A stretch of 64,000 nucleotides of DNA from Pseudomonas asplenii (GTDB lineage Bacteria; Pseudomonadota; Gammaproteobacteria; Pseudomonadales; Pseudomonadaceae), in the NCBI RefSeq assembly GCF_001293465.1, contig NZ_JSYZ01000026.1, positions 93,502 to 157,501 of the forward strand. Reading direction: 5' to 3'. Shown one piece after another: positions 33,718 to 42,965 of this stretch. The position numbers and the translations under genes are program-made. The notes beneath the pieces are model-generated. The model was not told the DNA's origin and ran no database searches. It worked only from the letters and a program-made list of their open reading frames with translations. How positions within the stretch are numbered: the first letter of the stretch is position 1; every line of letters starts with the position of its first letter.

Positions 33718-35640
33718 ATGCCCACTATTACTCTTCCCGACGGCAGTCAACGTTCGTTCGATCGCCCGGTTTCCGTAGCCGAAGTCGCCGCATCCATCGG
33801 TGCCGGCCTGGCCAAGGCCACCGTGGCCGGCAAGGTCAACGGCAAGCTGGTCGATGCCTGTGACCTGATCGACGCCGATTCCACACTGCAAATCATCACG
33901 CCCAAGGATGAAGAGGGGCTGGAGATCATTCGTCACTCTTGCGCCCACCTGGTTGGCCACGCGGTCAAGCAGTTGTATCCGACCGCCAGGATGGTGATCG
34001 GCCCGGTCATCGACGAAGGTTTCTACTACGACATCGCCTACGAGCGGCCTTTCACCCCGGACGACCTGGCGGCGATCGAAGAGCGTATGCACCAGTTGAT
34101 CGACAAGGACTACGACGTGATCAAGAAGGTCACGCCGCGCGCCGAGGTCATCGAAGTGTTCACCCGGCGCGGTGAGGACTACAAGCTGCGCCTGGTCGAG
34201 GACATGCCGAACGAAACGGCGATGGGCCTGTACTACCACGAAGAATACGTCGACATGTGCCGTGGCCCGCACGTGCCGAACACCCGTTTCCTCAAGTCGT
34301 TCAAGCTGACCAAGCTGTCCGGCGCCTACTGGCGCGGCGATGCCAAGAACGAGCAGCTGCAGCGCGTCTACGGCACCGCCTGGGCGGACAAGAAGCAACT
34401 GGCCGCCTATATCCAGCGCATCGAGGAAGCGGAAAAACGCGACCACCGCAAGATCGGCAAGCGCCTGGGCCTGTTCCACACCCAGGAAGAAGCCCCGGGC
34501 ATGGTGTTCTGGCACCCCAACGGCTGGACCCTGTACCAGGTGCTCGAGCAGTACATGCGCAAGGTGCAGCGTGACAACGGTTACTTGGAGATCAAGACCC
34601 CGCAAGTGGTCGACCGCTCCCTGTGGGAGAAATCCGGGCACTGGGCCAACTATGCCGAGAACATGTTCACCACCGAGTCGGAAAGCCGCGACTACGCCAT
34701 CAAGCCGATGAACTGCCCCTGCCACGTGCAGGTGTTCAACCAAGGCCTGAAGAGCTACCGCGAGCTGCCGATGCGTCTGGCCGAGTTCGGTGCCTGCCAC
34801 CGCAACGAGCCGTCGGGTGCGCTGCACGGCATCATGCGCGTGCGTGGTTTCACCCAGGACGACGCGCACATCTTCTGCACCGAAGACCAGATGCAGACCG
34901 AATCCGCCGCCTTCATCAAGCTGACCATGGACGTCTACGCCGACTTCGGCTTCAAGGACATCCAGATGAAGCTGTCCACCCGCCCTGAAAAGCGCGTGGG
35001 CTCCGACGAGCTGTGGGACCGTGCCGAAAGCGCACTGGCCGCGGCCCTCGACAGCGCCGGCCTGCCGTATGACCTGCAGCCGGGCGAGGGCGCCTTCTAC
35101 GGGCCGAAGATCGAATTCTCGCTCAAGGACTGCCTGGGCCGTGTCTGGCAGTGCGGTACCCTGCAGCTGGACTTCAACCTGCCCATCCGCCTCGGTGCCG
35201 AATACGTTTCCGAAGACAACAGCCGCAAGCATCCGGTGATGCTGCACCGGGCCATCCTCGGTTCGTTCGAGCGTTTCGTCGGAATCCTGATCGAGCACTA
35301 CGAGGGCGCGTTCCCGGCCTGGCTGGCGCCAACCCAGGCGGTGGTCATGAATATCACCGACAAGCAGGCCGATTTTGCCCTCGAAGTGGAAAAATCTCTG
35401 GCCGAAAGCGGATTCCGTGCCAAGTCCGACTTGAGAAATGAGAAAATCGGCTTTAAAATCCGCGAGCATACCTTGCTCAAGGTTCCCTATCTTTTGGTTA
35501 TCGGAGACAGGGAAGTCGAAACGCAAACTGTCGCTGTGCGTACCCGTGAAGGCGCTGACCTGGGCTCCATGCCCGTCGCCCAGTTCACGGCGCTCCTCGC
35601 GCAAGCGGTTTCCCGGCGTGGTCGCCAAGATTCGGAGTAA
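33718..35640 (+). CDS. thrS: Threonyl-tRNA synthetase
   Basis: 640-residue class II synthetase charging tRNA-Thr. N-terminal TGS domain (MPTITLPDGSQRSFDRPV), editing domain with HSCAHLVGHAVKQLYP and CRGPHVPNT, class II catalytic core (MNCPCHVQVF with the zinc Cys, FGACHRNEPSGALHG motif 2, HPVMLHRAILGSFERF motif 3), and a C-terminal anticodon domain. Length equals the E. coli enzyme. First gene of the translation cluster; ATG 33718 preceded by GAGGAGG. Confidence 0.97.
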   Translation: MPTITLPDGSQRSFDRPVSVAEVAASIGAGLAKATVAGKVNGKLVDACDLIDADSTLQIITPKDEEGLEIIRHSCAHLVGHAVKQLYPTARMVIGPVIDEGFYYDIAYERPFTPDDLAAIEERMHQLIDKDYDVIKKVTPRAEVIEVFTRRGEDYKLRLVEDMPNETAMGLYYHEEYVDMCRGPHVPNTRFLKSFKLTKLSGAYWRGDAKNEQLQRVYGTAWADKKQLAAYIQRIEEAEKRDHRKIGKRLGLFHTQEEAPGMVFWHPNGWTLYQVLEQYMRKVQRDNGYLEIKTPQVVDRSLWEKSGHWANYAENMFTTESESRDYAIKPMNCPCHVQVFNQGLKSYRELPMRLAEFGACHRNEPSGALHGIMRVRGFTQDDAHIFCTEDQMQTESAAFIKLTMDVYADFGFKDIQMKLSTRPEKRVGSDELWDRAESALAAALDSAGLPYDLQPGEGAFYGPKIEFSLKDCLGRVWQCGTLQLDFNLPIRLGAEYVSEDNSRKHPVMLHRAILGSFERFVGILIEHYEGAFPAWLAPTQAVVMNITDKQADFALEVEKSLAESGFRAKSDLRNEKIGFKIREHTLLKVPYLLVIGDREVETQTVAVRTREGADLGSMPVAQFTALLAQAVSRRGRQDSE

Positions 35641-35642
35641 TT

Positions 35643-36191
35643 ATTATTAAGCGTGATATGAGACAAGATAAACGAGCTGCACCGAAAGCGCCGATCAACG
35701 AGAATATCTCGGCACGCGAGGTTCGGTTAATTGGCGCTGATGGCGAGCAGATTGGCATCGTCTCGATTGATGAAGCGCTTCGAATTGCCGAAGAAGCCAA
35801 ACTGGACCTGGTGGAAATTTCCGCTGACGCCCAGCCACCCGTCTGCCGGGTGATGGACTACGGCAAGTCGATCTTCGAAAAGAAGAAGCAAATTGCTGCT
35901 GCGAAGAAAAACCAGAAGCAAGTGCAGGTTAAAGAAATCAAGTTTCGTCCAGGGACGGAGGAAGGGGATTACCAGGTAAAACTACGCAACCTGGTACGTT
36001 TCCTGAGTGACGGGGACAGGGCCAAGGTTTCCTTGCGATTCCGCGGCCGTGAGATGGCCCACCAGGAGCTGGGGATGGATCTGCTCAAGCGGGTTGAAGC
36101 TGACCTGCAAGAGTACGGATCGGTCGAACAGCATCCTAAGATGGAAGGACGCCAGCTGATCATGGTCATCGCCCCGAAAAAGAAGAAGTAA
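35643..36191 (+). CDS. infC: Translation initiation factor IF-3, AUU start
   Basis: 182-residue factor that binds the 30S subunit and proofreads initiator tRNA/codon pairing. Both domains are present (NENISAREVRLIGADGEQ; EIKFRPGTEEGDYQVKLRNL, ending VIAPKKKK). The first ATG (35658) has no ribosome site; GGAG at 35634-35637 points instead to tandem ATT codons at 35643/35646, the non-canonical start used by infC for autoregulation by IF-3 itself. Overlaps nothing and lies 2 bp after thrS. Confidence 0.93.
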   Translation: MIKRDMRQDKRAAPKAPINENISAREVRLIGADGEQIGIVSIDEALRIAEEAKLDLVEISADAQPPVCRVMDYGKSIFEKKKQIAAAKKNQKQVQVKEIKFRPGTEEGDYQVKLRNLVRFLSDGDRAKVSLRFRGREMAHQELGMDLLKRVEADLQEYGSVEQHPKMEGRQLIMVIAPKKKK

Positions 36192-36251
36192 CCACCAGGG
36201 CACGGCAGGCCTTGCGGTTATGTTTATCCATTGAATGCGGAGTATCCGAAC

Positions 36252-36446
36252 ATGCCAAAGATGAAAACCAAAAGCGGTGCTGCCAAGCGGTTTCTGAAAA
36301 CTGCTAACGGCATCAAGCACAAGCACGCTTTCAAGAGCCACATCCTGACCAAAATGTCGACCAAGCGTAAGCGTCAACTGCGTGGTAGCAGCCTGCTGCA
36401 CCCGTCTGACGTTGCAAAAGTCGAGCGCATGCTGCGCCTTCGTTAA
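36252..36446 (+). CDS. rpmI: 50S ribosomal protein L35
   Basis: 64-residue basic protein (MPKMKTKSGAAKRFLKTANG, ending DVAKVERMLRLR), standard length for bL35. GGAG upstream of ATG 36252. Part of infC-rpmI-rplT. Confidence 0.97.
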   Translation: MPKMKTKSGAAKRFLKTANGIKHKHAFKSHILTKMSTKRKRQLRGSSLLHPSDVAKVERMLRLR

Positions 36447-36476
36447 TTTTTGGCTCAAGAACAGAGGAAGTAACTC

Positions 36477-36833
36477 ATGGCTCGTGTAAAGCGTGGCGTC
36501 ATTGCCCGTAAGCGTCACAAGAAAATTCTGAAACTTGCCAAAGGCTACTACGGTGCACGCTCGCGCGTATTCCGTGTTGCCAAGCAAGCGGTAATCAAGG
36601 CAGGCCAATACGCCTACCGTGACCGTCGTCAGAAAAAACGTCAGTTCCGCGCTCTGTGGATCGCTCGTATCAACGCTGGTGCGCGTATCAACGGTCTGTC
36701 CTACAGCCGTTTCATCGCGGGCCTGAAAAAAGCGTCGATCGAAATCGACCGTAAGGTTCTGGCTGATCTGGCAGTGAACGAAAAAGCGGCGTTTGCTGCG
36801 ATTGTCGAGAAAGCTAAAGCCGTTCTGGCTTAA
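36477..36833 (+). CDS. rplT: 50S ribosomal protein L20
   Basis: 118-residue bL20 (ARVKRGVIARKRHKKILKLA), needed early in 50S assembly; in gamma-proteobacteria it also represses rpmI-rplT translation by binding its own message. GAGGAAG precedes the ATG. Confidence 0.97.
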   Translation: MARVKRGVIARKRHKKILKLAKGYYGARSRVFRVAKQAVIKAGQYAYRDRRQKKRQFRALWIARINAGARINGLSYSRFIAGLKKASIEIDRKVLADLAVNEKAAFAAIVEKAKAVLA

Positions 36834-36890
36834 GTACCCCCCGACAATCACCGAGGTCGGCCTTCGCAGGCTTCGGTGTTAAACGTCAGT

Positions 36891-36926
36891 AAATAGGGGA
36901 AGAGCCTTCAAGCTCTTCCCCTATTT
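36891..36926 (+). terminator. Hairpin between rplT and pheS (possible attenuator)
   Basis: Perfect 15-bp inverted repeat AAATAGGGGAAGAGC / GCTCTTCCCCTATTT with a 6-nt loop, 18 bp before the pheS ATG. Position corresponds to the E. coli pheM attenuator, but no Phe-rich leader peptide is seen upstream. It may terminate or attenuate transcription into pheST. Confidence 0.65.
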
Positions 36927-36944
36927 CGTATCTGGAGTCTGTAC

Positions 36945-37961
36945 ATGGAAAACCTGGACGCACTGGTCTCTCAAGCACTTGAGGCTGTGCAAAGCGCTGA
37001 AGACATCAATGCCCTGGAGCAAATCCGGGTTCACTACCTTGGCAAGAAGGGTGAGCTGACTCAGGTGATGAAGACCCTGGGGAGCCTGCCGGCAGAAGAG
37101 CGTCCGCAAGTCGGCGCCCTGATCAATGTCGCCAAGGAGCGTGTCACCGAGGTGCTCAATGCGCGCAAGGCGTCGTTCGAGGAAGCGGAACTGGCCGCCA
37201 AACTCGCCGCCGAGTCCATTGACGTGACCCTGCCTGGCCGTGGCCAGACCTCCGGTGGTCTGCATCCGGTCACCCGGACTCTGGAACGCATCGAACAATT
37301 CTTTACCCACATCGGCTACGGCATCGCCGAAGGTCCCGAGGTGGAAGACGATTACCACAACTTCGAGGCGCTCAACATCCCAGGCCACCACCCGGCCCGG
37401 TCGATGCACGACACCTTCTATTTCAATGCGAACATGCTGCTGCGCACCCACACCTCGCCGGTCCAGGTGCGCACCATGGAATCGCAGAAGCCGCCGATCC
37501 GCATCGTCTGCCCAGGCCGTGTGTATCGCAGCGACTCCGATATCACCCACTCGCCGATGTTCCACCAGGTCGAAGGCCTGCTGGTCGATCGCGACATCAA
37601 CTTCGCCGACCTCAAAGGCACCATCGAGGAATTCCTGCGGGTGTTCTTCGAGAAGGAACTGGCGGTGCGTTTCCGTCCGTCCTACTTCCCCTTCACCGAG
37701 CCATCGGCCGAAGTCGACATGGAATGCGTGATGTGCAGCGGCAAGGGTTGCCGCGTGTGCAAGCAGACCGGTTGGCTGGAAGTCATGGGCTGCGGCATGG
37801 TGCACCCGAACGTGCTGCGCATGTCCGGCATCGACCCGGAAGAATTCCAGGGCTTTGCCTTCGGCATGGGCGTTGAGCGTCTGGCCATGCTGCGTTATGG
37901 CGTGAACGACTTGCGTCTGTTCTTCGACAACGACTTGCGGTTCCTCGCGCAATTTCGCTAG
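36945..37961 (+). CDS. pheS: Phenylalanyl-tRNA synthetase alpha subunit
   Basis: 338-residue catalytic class II subunit. N-terminal coiled coil (ALEAVQSAEDINALEQIR), motif 2 RIVCPGRVYRSD, motif 3 GFAFGMGVERLAMLRYG. FRPSYFPFTEPSAEVD forms the Phe pocket. Works as an alpha2beta2 tetramer with PheT. ATG 36945. Confidence 0.97.
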   Translation: MENLDALVSQALEAVQSAEDINALEQIRVHYLGKKGELTQVMKTLGSLPAEERPQVGALINVAKERVTEVLNARKASFEEAELAAKLAAESIDVTLPGRGQTSGGLHPVTRTLERIEQFFTHIGYGIAEGPEVEDDYHNFEALNIPGHHPARSMHDTFYFNANMLLRTHTSPVQVRTMESQKPPIRIVCPGRVYRSDSDITHSPMFHQVEGLLVDRDINFADLKGTIEEFLRVFFEKELAVRFRPSYFPFTEPSAEVDMECVMCSGKGCRVCKQTGWLEVMGCGMVHPNVLRMSGIDPEEFQGFAFGMGVERLAMLRYGVNDLRLFFDNDLRFLAQFR

Positions 37962-37988
37962 TCGTCACGAATCTATTGGGAGAACAGG

Positions 37989-40370
37989 ATGAAATTCAGT
38001 GAACAATGGCTGCGTGGCTGGGTAAGCCCGCAGGTTAGCCGCGACGAGCTGGTGGCTCGTCTGTCGATGGCGGGTCTGGAGGTCGACAGCGTGACCCCGG
38101 CCGCTGGCGAATTCAGCGGCGTGGTGGTCGGTGAAGTACTGAGCACCGAACAACACCCGGATGCCGACAAGCTGCGCGTGTGCCAGGTCAGCAACGGTGC
38201 GGAAACCTTCCAGGTGGTCTGTGGCGCGCCCAACGTGCGTCCGGGCCTGAAGGTGCCATTCGCCATGATCGGCGCCCAACTGCCGGGCGACTTCAAGATC
38301 AAGAAGGCCAAGCTGCGCGGTATCGAATCCAACGGCATGCTCTGCTCGCAGGCCGAACTGCAGATCGGTGAAGGCAACGACGGCCTGTTCGAGCTGGCCG
38401 CCGATGCGCCGGTGGGCGACGACATCCGTGCCTACCTGAGCCTGGACGACGCCAGCATCGAGGTCGACCTGACCCCGAACCGCGGCGACTGCCTGTCCCT
38501 GGCGGGTCTGGCCCGTGAAGTCGGCGCGCTGTACGCCGCTGACGTCGCACGTCCAGCCGTGCCTGCCGTTGCCGCCGTGCACGACGAAGTGCGCCCGATC
38601 GAAGTCCTGGCGCCGGCGGCCTGCCCGCGTTACCTGGGCCGCGTGATCCGCAACGTCGACCTGTCCAGGCCGACGCCGCTGTGGATGGTCGAGCGCCTGC
38701 GTCGATCCGACGTGCGCAGCATCGACGCCGCCGTCGACATCACCAACTACGTGATGATCGAGCTGGGCCAGCCACTGCACGCCTTCGACCTCGCCGAAAT
38801 CAACGGCGGCATTCGCGTGCGCATGGCTGAAGAAGGCGAGAAGCTGGTGCTGCTCGACGGTCAGGAAGTCACCCTGCGTAGCGACACCCTGGTGATTGCC
38901 GACCACAACCGCGCCCTGGCGATTGCCGGCGTGATGGGTGGCGAGCACAGCGGTGTGAACACCGCGACCACGCGCGACATCTTCCTGGAAAGCGCGTTCT
39001 TCGATCAGATCGCCGTGGCCGGCAAGGCCCGTTCCTACGGCCTGCACACCGACGCTTCGCACCGCTACGAGCGGGGCGTGGACTGGAAGCTGGCCCGTGA
39101 AGCCATGGAGCGCGCCACTGGCCTGCTGCTGGAAATCACCGGCGGCGAAGCCGGCCCGATCATCGAAACCGTCAGCGAAGCGCACCTGCCATCCGTGGCA
39201 CCGGTGACCCTGCGTGCCGAGCGCATCACCCAGATGCTGGGCATGGAAATGGACGCGGCCGAAGTCGAGCGCCTGCTGACCGGTCTAGGCCTGGGCGTGA
39301 CCGCCAGCGGGGCAGGGCAGTGGACCGTCGAAGTGCCAAGCCATCGCTTCGACATCAGCCTGGAAGTCGACCTGATCGAAGAACTGGCGCGCCTGTACGG
39401 CTACAACCGCCTGCCGGTTCGTTACCCGCAGGCGCGCCTGGCGCCAAAGGCCAAGGCTGAAGCCCGTAGCGGCCTGCCGGAACTGCGTCGGCTGCTGGTG
39501 GCCCGTGGTTACCAGGAAGCGATTACCTACAGCTTCATCGATCCGAAGCAGTTCGAACTGTTCAGCCCGGGCGTCGAGCCGCTGCTGCTGGCCAACCCGA
39601 TCTCCAACGACATGGCGGCCATGCGCTCGTCCCTGTGGCCGGGCCTGGTCAAGGTGCTGCAGCACAACCTCAACCGTCAGCAGGATCGCGTCCGCCTGTT
39701 CGAAAGCGGCCTGCGTTTCGTCGGCCAGTTGGAAGGTCTGAAGCAGGAGCCGATGCTGGCCGGTGTGGTCTGCGGCAGCCGCCTGCCGGAAGGCTGGGCG
39801 CACGGTCGCGATGCGGTCGACTTCTTCGACGTCAAGGCCGACGTGGAAGCGATCCTCGGTGCTGCCGGTGCCCTGGGCGATTTCACCTTCGTGCCGGGCA
39901 AGCACCCAGCGCTGCATCCGGGCCAGACCGCTCAGATCGAGCGTGACGGGAAACGGGTCGGCTTTATTGGCGCGATTCACCCGGAGCTGTCCAAGACTCT
40001 GGGCCTGGATCGTCCGGTGTTCGTCTTCGAGCTGGTCCTGGCTGAAGTGGCGGCGGGCAAGATGCCGAAATTCAGCGAGCTGTCGCGCTTCCCTGAAGTG
40101 CGTCGTGACCTGGCCCTGCTGGCGGACAAGGGCGTGGCAGCCACGGCCGTGCTGGAAGTCATTCGTGAGAATGCAGGCGAATGGCTGACGGACCTCAGGC
40201 TTTTTGACGTCTATGAGGGTAAAGGCATTGATCCTCATAGAAAAAGCCTCGCCGTTGGCTTGACCTGGCAGCATCCATCGCGCACTCTTAATGACGATGA
40301 GGTGAACTCCGCAACGCAAGACATCCTCACCTCGCTTGAAACCAGGTTGAACGCCACGTTAAGGAAGTGA
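37989..40370 (+). CDS. pheT: Phenylalanyl-tRNA synthetase beta subunit
   Basis: 793-residue subunit with tRNA-binding EMAP-like domain (VVVGEVLSTEQHPDADKLRV), B3/B4 editing domain, B5 and the C-terminal ferredoxin-fold anticodon-binding domain (FPEVRRDLALLADK to LNATLRK). GGGAG precedes the ATG. Full length for the family. Confidence 0.97.
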   Translation: MKFSEQWLRGWVSPQVSRDELVARLSMAGLEVDSVTPAAGEFSGVVVGEVLSTEQHPDADKLRVCQVSNGAETFQVVCGAPNVRPGLKVPFAMIGAQLPGDFKIKKAKLRGIESNGMLCSQAELQIGEGNDGLFELAADAPVGDDIRAYLSLDDASIEVDLTPNRGDCLSLAGLAREVGALYAADVARPAVPAVAAVHDEVRPIEVLAPAACPRYLGRVIRNVDLSRPTPLWMVERLRRSDVRSIDAAVDITNYVMIELGQPLHAFDLAEINGGIRVRMAEEGEKLVLLDGQEVTLRSDTLVIADHNRALAIAGVMGGEHSGVNTATTRDIFLESAFFDQIAVAGKARSYGLHTDASHRYERGVDWKLAREAMERATGLLLEITGGEAGPIIETVSEAHLPSVAPVTLRAERITQMLGMEMDAAEVERLLTGLGLGVTASGAGQWTVEVPSHRFDISLEVDLIEELARLYGYNRLPVRYPQARLAPKAKAEARSGLPELRRLLVARGYQEAITYSFIDPKQFELFSPGVEPLLLANPISNDMAAMRSSLWPGLVKVLQHNLNRQQDRVRLFESGLRFVGQLEGLKQEPMLAGVVCGSRLPEGWAHGRDAVDFFDVKADVEAILGAAGALGDFTFVPGKHPALHPGQTAQIERDGKRVGFIGAIHPELSKTLGLDRPVFVFELVLAEVAAGKMPKFSELSRFPEVRRDLALLADKGVAATAVLEVIRENAGEWLTDLRLFDVYEGKGIDPHRKSLAVGLTWQHPSRTLNDDEVNSATQDILTSLETRLNATLRK

Positions 40371-40373
40371 CGT

Positions 40374-40676
40374 ATGGGGGCTCTGACGAAAGCTGAAATG
40401 GCGGAACGTCTCTACGAGGAGTTGGGTCTTAACAAACGCGAGGCCAAGGAATTGGTCGAGCTGTTCTTTGAAGAGATCCGCCACGCACTCGAGGACAACG
40501 AGCAGGTCAAACTGTCGGGTTTCGGCAACTTTGATTTGCGCGACAAACGCCAGCGGCCTGGCCGCAATCCAAAAACGGGAGAGGAAATCCCGATCACGGC
40601 GCGCCGTGTGGTCACCTTTCGTCCAGGGCAGAAACTGAAAGCCCGAGTTGAGGCCTATGCTGGAACCAAGTCATAA
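40374..40676 (+). CDS. ihfA: Integration host factor alpha subunit
   Basis: 100-residue DNA-bending protein (LTKAEMAERLYEELGLNKRE, then FGNFDLRDKRQRPGRNPKTG with the Pro at the intercalating beta-arm tip). Heterodimer with IhfB; needed, among other things, for type I-F spacer acquisition and phage integration. 3 bp after pheT, as in other gamma-proteobacteria. Confidence 0.97.
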   Translation: MGALTKAEMAERLYEELGLNKREAKELVELFFEEIRHALEDNEQVKLSGFGNFDLRDKRQRPGRNPKTGEEIPITARRVVTFRPGQKLKARVEAYAGTKS

Positions 40677-41013
40677 CGACGAGCTCCCGCCGATCCCAGG
40701 CAAACGCTACTTCACCATTGGTGAAGTCAGCGAGCTGTGCGCGGTAAAACCGCACGTGCTGCGCTACTGGGAGCAGGAATTTCCTCAACTCAACCCCTCC
40801 AAGCGGGGCGGCAACCGCCGGTATTACCAGCGCCACGACGTGCTGATGATCCGCCAGATCCGCGCCTTGCTGTACGACCAGGGCTTCACCATTGGCGGGG
40901 CGCGTCAGCGCCTCTCCAGTGACGACGCCAAGGAAGAGAACATCCAGTACAAGCAACTGATCCACCAGATGATCGCCGAGCTGGAGGATGTGCTGGCGGG
41001 GCTGAAGAAGTAA
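40657..41013 (+). CDS. MerR-family regulator downstream of ihfA
   Basis: 118-residue MerR-type protein: winged helix FTIGEVSELCAVKPHVLRYWEQEFPQL, then RRYYQRHDVLMIRQIRALLYDQGFTI and a short dimerisation coiled coil. It lacks metal-binding cysteines in the C-terminus. Its start overlaps the ihfA 3' end by 20 bp, the arrangement conserved in Pseudomonas. Target unknown. Confidence 0.9.
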   Translation: MLEPSHNDELPPIPGKRYFTIGEVSELCAVKPHVLRYWEQEFPQLNPSKRGGNRRYYQRHDVLMIRQIRALLYDQGFTIGGARQRLSSDDAKEENIQYKQLIHQMIAELEDVLAGLKK

Positions 41014-41102
41014 ATTTTTTGGAAATAATACTTCCAAAATTCAAAAGGTTAGGTTAAATTCCTAATCGCTTTCAGAGGTTTGAAAGCACAGCTACTCAGT
41101 GT

Positions 41103-41179
41103 CGGGGCGTAGCGCAGCCCGGTAGCGCACTTGCATGGGGTGCAAGGGGTCGAGTGTTCGAATCACTCCGTCCCGACCA
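41103..41179 (+). tRNA. tRNA-Pro (anticodon GGG)
   Basis: 77-nt cloverleaf with acceptor CGGGGCG / CGTCCCG plus encoded ACCA, anticodon stem CTTGC/GCAAG with loop ATGGGGT (anticodon GGG), T arm GAGTG-TTCGAAT-CACTC. It is the last clearly core feature before the accessory region, and tRNA-Pro 3' ends are common integration sites. Confidence 0.97.
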
Positions 41180-41194
41180 ATATTTCTAATGATG

Positions 41195-41225
41195 AAGCCC
41201 AATCTGAAAAGGTTGGGCTTTTTCA
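41195..41225 (+). terminator. Rho-independent terminator after tRNA-Pro
   Basis: Stem AAGCCCAA / TTGGGCTT (41195-41202 and 41213-41220) with a 10-nt loop and a T-run, 15 bp after the tRNA. Confidence 0.9.
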
Positions 41226-41338
41226 TGCCTGTTAGTTTTTCAGGTCCGCTGATCTGAAGCAGTTCTAGAGGGATCTATGCATATTGCCTGTTTGGTACGG
41301 TTTTCTGCCGTCTATGCCGTCTGTAAGGGAGTGATCTG

Positions 41339-41983
41339 ATGTCCCTGAAGTATGTTCCATTGTATGCCTGCCTGGCATTGCTCTCCGCCTGTTCGGCTCG
41401 ACCTTGGGTGCCTTATGTTGAACCGGCACCAGGTACTGATACTGCCCAGCTTCGTGTGATTACCAATGGCGAGGTACGAGGTGGTGTTTACGAAGGCTGT
41501 GTCGGGAATGAGCAGGGATTGGCCAAGGCGGGGCGGTTTGGTGAAAACCGCCAGCCGGCGATCAATTATCCGCAATCGCCCCAGGTACCGCCCAAGTTGG
41601 ACATGCCCGCGCGTTTTGCTCCGAAGCTGAACGACTATCTGGGCGTGACGAGTATGGCTGAGGGGCTTTATTCAGAAATAGTGGCCGAATACCGGGTGCC
41701 GGCGGGCAAGCCGTTTGTGCTGTCACGGGAAATGCTGCAGGCGGGTAGCTATGGCAGTACCTACATGCAGTGTCCGGAGCAGGCCCAGGTTTTTACATTT
41801 GAGAAGGGTAAAAACTATGAGGTCTATATGGGCATCAATAGCGTTACTGCCAGTGATGGCACAAGCCAGGTGAAATGCCCTTTTGCGGTGTATGAGTTGG
41901 TGAGCTTTGGCACTCAGGGGTTGACGCTCCCCAGAACCCTCCAGAGCAGGGAACCGTCGACACAGAAGTGCCCGGCTCGTTGA
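41339..41983 (+). CDS. Hypothetical lipoprotein, 214 residues
   Basis: Begins MSLKYVPLYACLALLSACSA, a signal peptide with lipobox LSAC; AAGGGAG lies 7 nt upstream. The mature part has four further cysteines (YEGCVGN, MQCPEQ, VKCPFA, QKCPAR), probably two disulfides, and a beta-rich pattern. No family recognised. First gene after tRNA-Pro; base composition is slightly lower in GC than the core. Confidence 0.75.
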   Translation: MSLKYVPLYACLALLSACSARPWVPYVEPAPGTDTAQLRVITNGEVRGGVYEGCVGNEQGLAKAGRFGENRQPAINYPQSPQVPPKLDMPARFAPKLNDYLGVTSMAEGLYSEIVAEYRVPAGKPFVLSREMLQAGSYGSTYMQCPEQAQVFTFEKGKNYEVYMGINSVTASDGTSQVKCPFAVYELVSFGTQGLTLPRTLQSREPSTQKCPAR

Positions 41984-42109
41984 TTGCGTAGGCTCGCTCG
42001 ATGCTGCATTTGCTGGTCTCAAGGAAGCGATCAGCAAGTGGCAGGGGCATTGGTGCAGGAGTAGAAACCAGCACTTTATCGGAGGCGTATGGCATGTGGC
42101 TGCCTGATA

Positions 42110-42592
42110 TCATCGATGGACGAAGTGTTGCTGCATGTAGTCGTGATCTTCTTCGACCTGCCGGGGATATCTGCTTTCATCAAGCATATTGCGAAGTCGC
42201 GCAGAATGGCTTACCTGCTCAAATGCCACTTGGCACCCGGCGCTGTCAAAGAATGAGCGGAGATGGGCCAATACGCTGTCAAACTCAGGGCTCTCAATGC
42301 GCAGCGAGAGAAGCGTCAGGTCTATTTGGTCCGTGAGTTCTCGATACAAGTTGATTGCAACAATACTGCCTCCATTATCTTGAGCATGGTACACATGTAC
42401 GTCGCCGTAGCCGTTGTAAGGGTGAGCGAAATACGAATCATGGAGCTCCATGATGTTTACGGGAATTTCAAGGGTGGCAAATACAGCCTGAAGGTCAGCG
42501 TTGGGATACTTGTCGTCGCCTTCCCAGGTGACTAGATCTGACATCGAAACGCAGATGTCGAACTCTTTGGCAGAGATAATTTTACTAGACAT
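42110..42592 (-). CDS. Hypothetical protein, 160 residues
   Basis: Acidic soluble protein from ATG 42592 (MSSKIISAKEFDICVSMSDL) to VEEDHDYMQQHFVHR. No signal, membrane segment or catalytic motif. The ribosome site is weak and the start could move. Lower GC than the core suggests transfer. Function unknown; size and acidity resemble immunity or anti-restriction proteins, but that is only an impression. Confidence 0.55.
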   Translation of the reverse strand: MSSKIISAKEFDICVSMSDLVTWEGDDKYPNADLQAVFATLEIPVNIMELHDSYFAHPYNGYGDVHVYHAQDNGGSIVAINLYRELTDQIDLTLLSLRIESPEFDSVLAHLRSFFDSAGCQVAFEQVSHSARLRNMLDESRYPRQVEEDHDYMQQHFVHR

Positions 42593-42806
42593 TATTATAC
42601 CGTCGCTGGGTTTTGGATGACTGATCTTATCATCAAATTTACCGATTTTCTCTGATCGCAAAGTTATTTGGGTTTGCGTAGAGCTGGGCCTAACTTTTCA
42701 GAGGATCACACTTTTAGAGATATCCCGAATCCTGTCAAATTAGAGTTATGAGTAGAGATGGATTAAAATAGTCTGATCAACACACCTGAGATTTTGCTCG
42801 ATCTGT

Positions 42807-42965
42807 GTGCTCAGTTTGAAAGCTAAGAAGACTTATGCAGCCAGAACTCGTGAATCCAATTATGTGGCCAGTCTTCGTTCGGCCGGCTTCAAAGTGACCT
42901 TTCCTGATAGCGAGAAAAGCGTGCCTACGCGCGAAGAGATTCTGAAGGTGCTCGCTGGTAAGTGA
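42807..42965 (+). CDS. Small basic ORF, possible remnant
   Basis: Coding-like stretch of 50-52 codons: LKAKKTYAARTRESNYVASL, then RSAGFKVTFPDSEKSVPTRE and a C-terminal EILKVLAGK. GTG 42807 or TTG 42816 could start it; neither has a strong ribosome site. Lys/Arg-rich and probably helical. It may be an intact small protein or the 3' part of a broken gene. Function not recognised. Confidence 0.4.
   Translation: MLSLKAKKTYAARTRESNYVASLRSAGFKVTFPDSEKSVPTREEILKVLAGK

Noticed and set aside
33664..35628. 654-codon minus-strand frame opposite thrS
   Set aside because: Shadow of thrS, which is full length with all motifs.
36834..36944. pheM-like leader peptide upstream of pheS
   Set aside because: No ATG-initiated Phe-rich frame between rplT and the hairpin.
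41180..42100. Search for attL-type duplication of the tRNA-Pro 3' end
   Set aside because: No second copy of the GTCCCGACCA segment in tRNA-end context was noticed by eye in the window, so no attachment site is reported.
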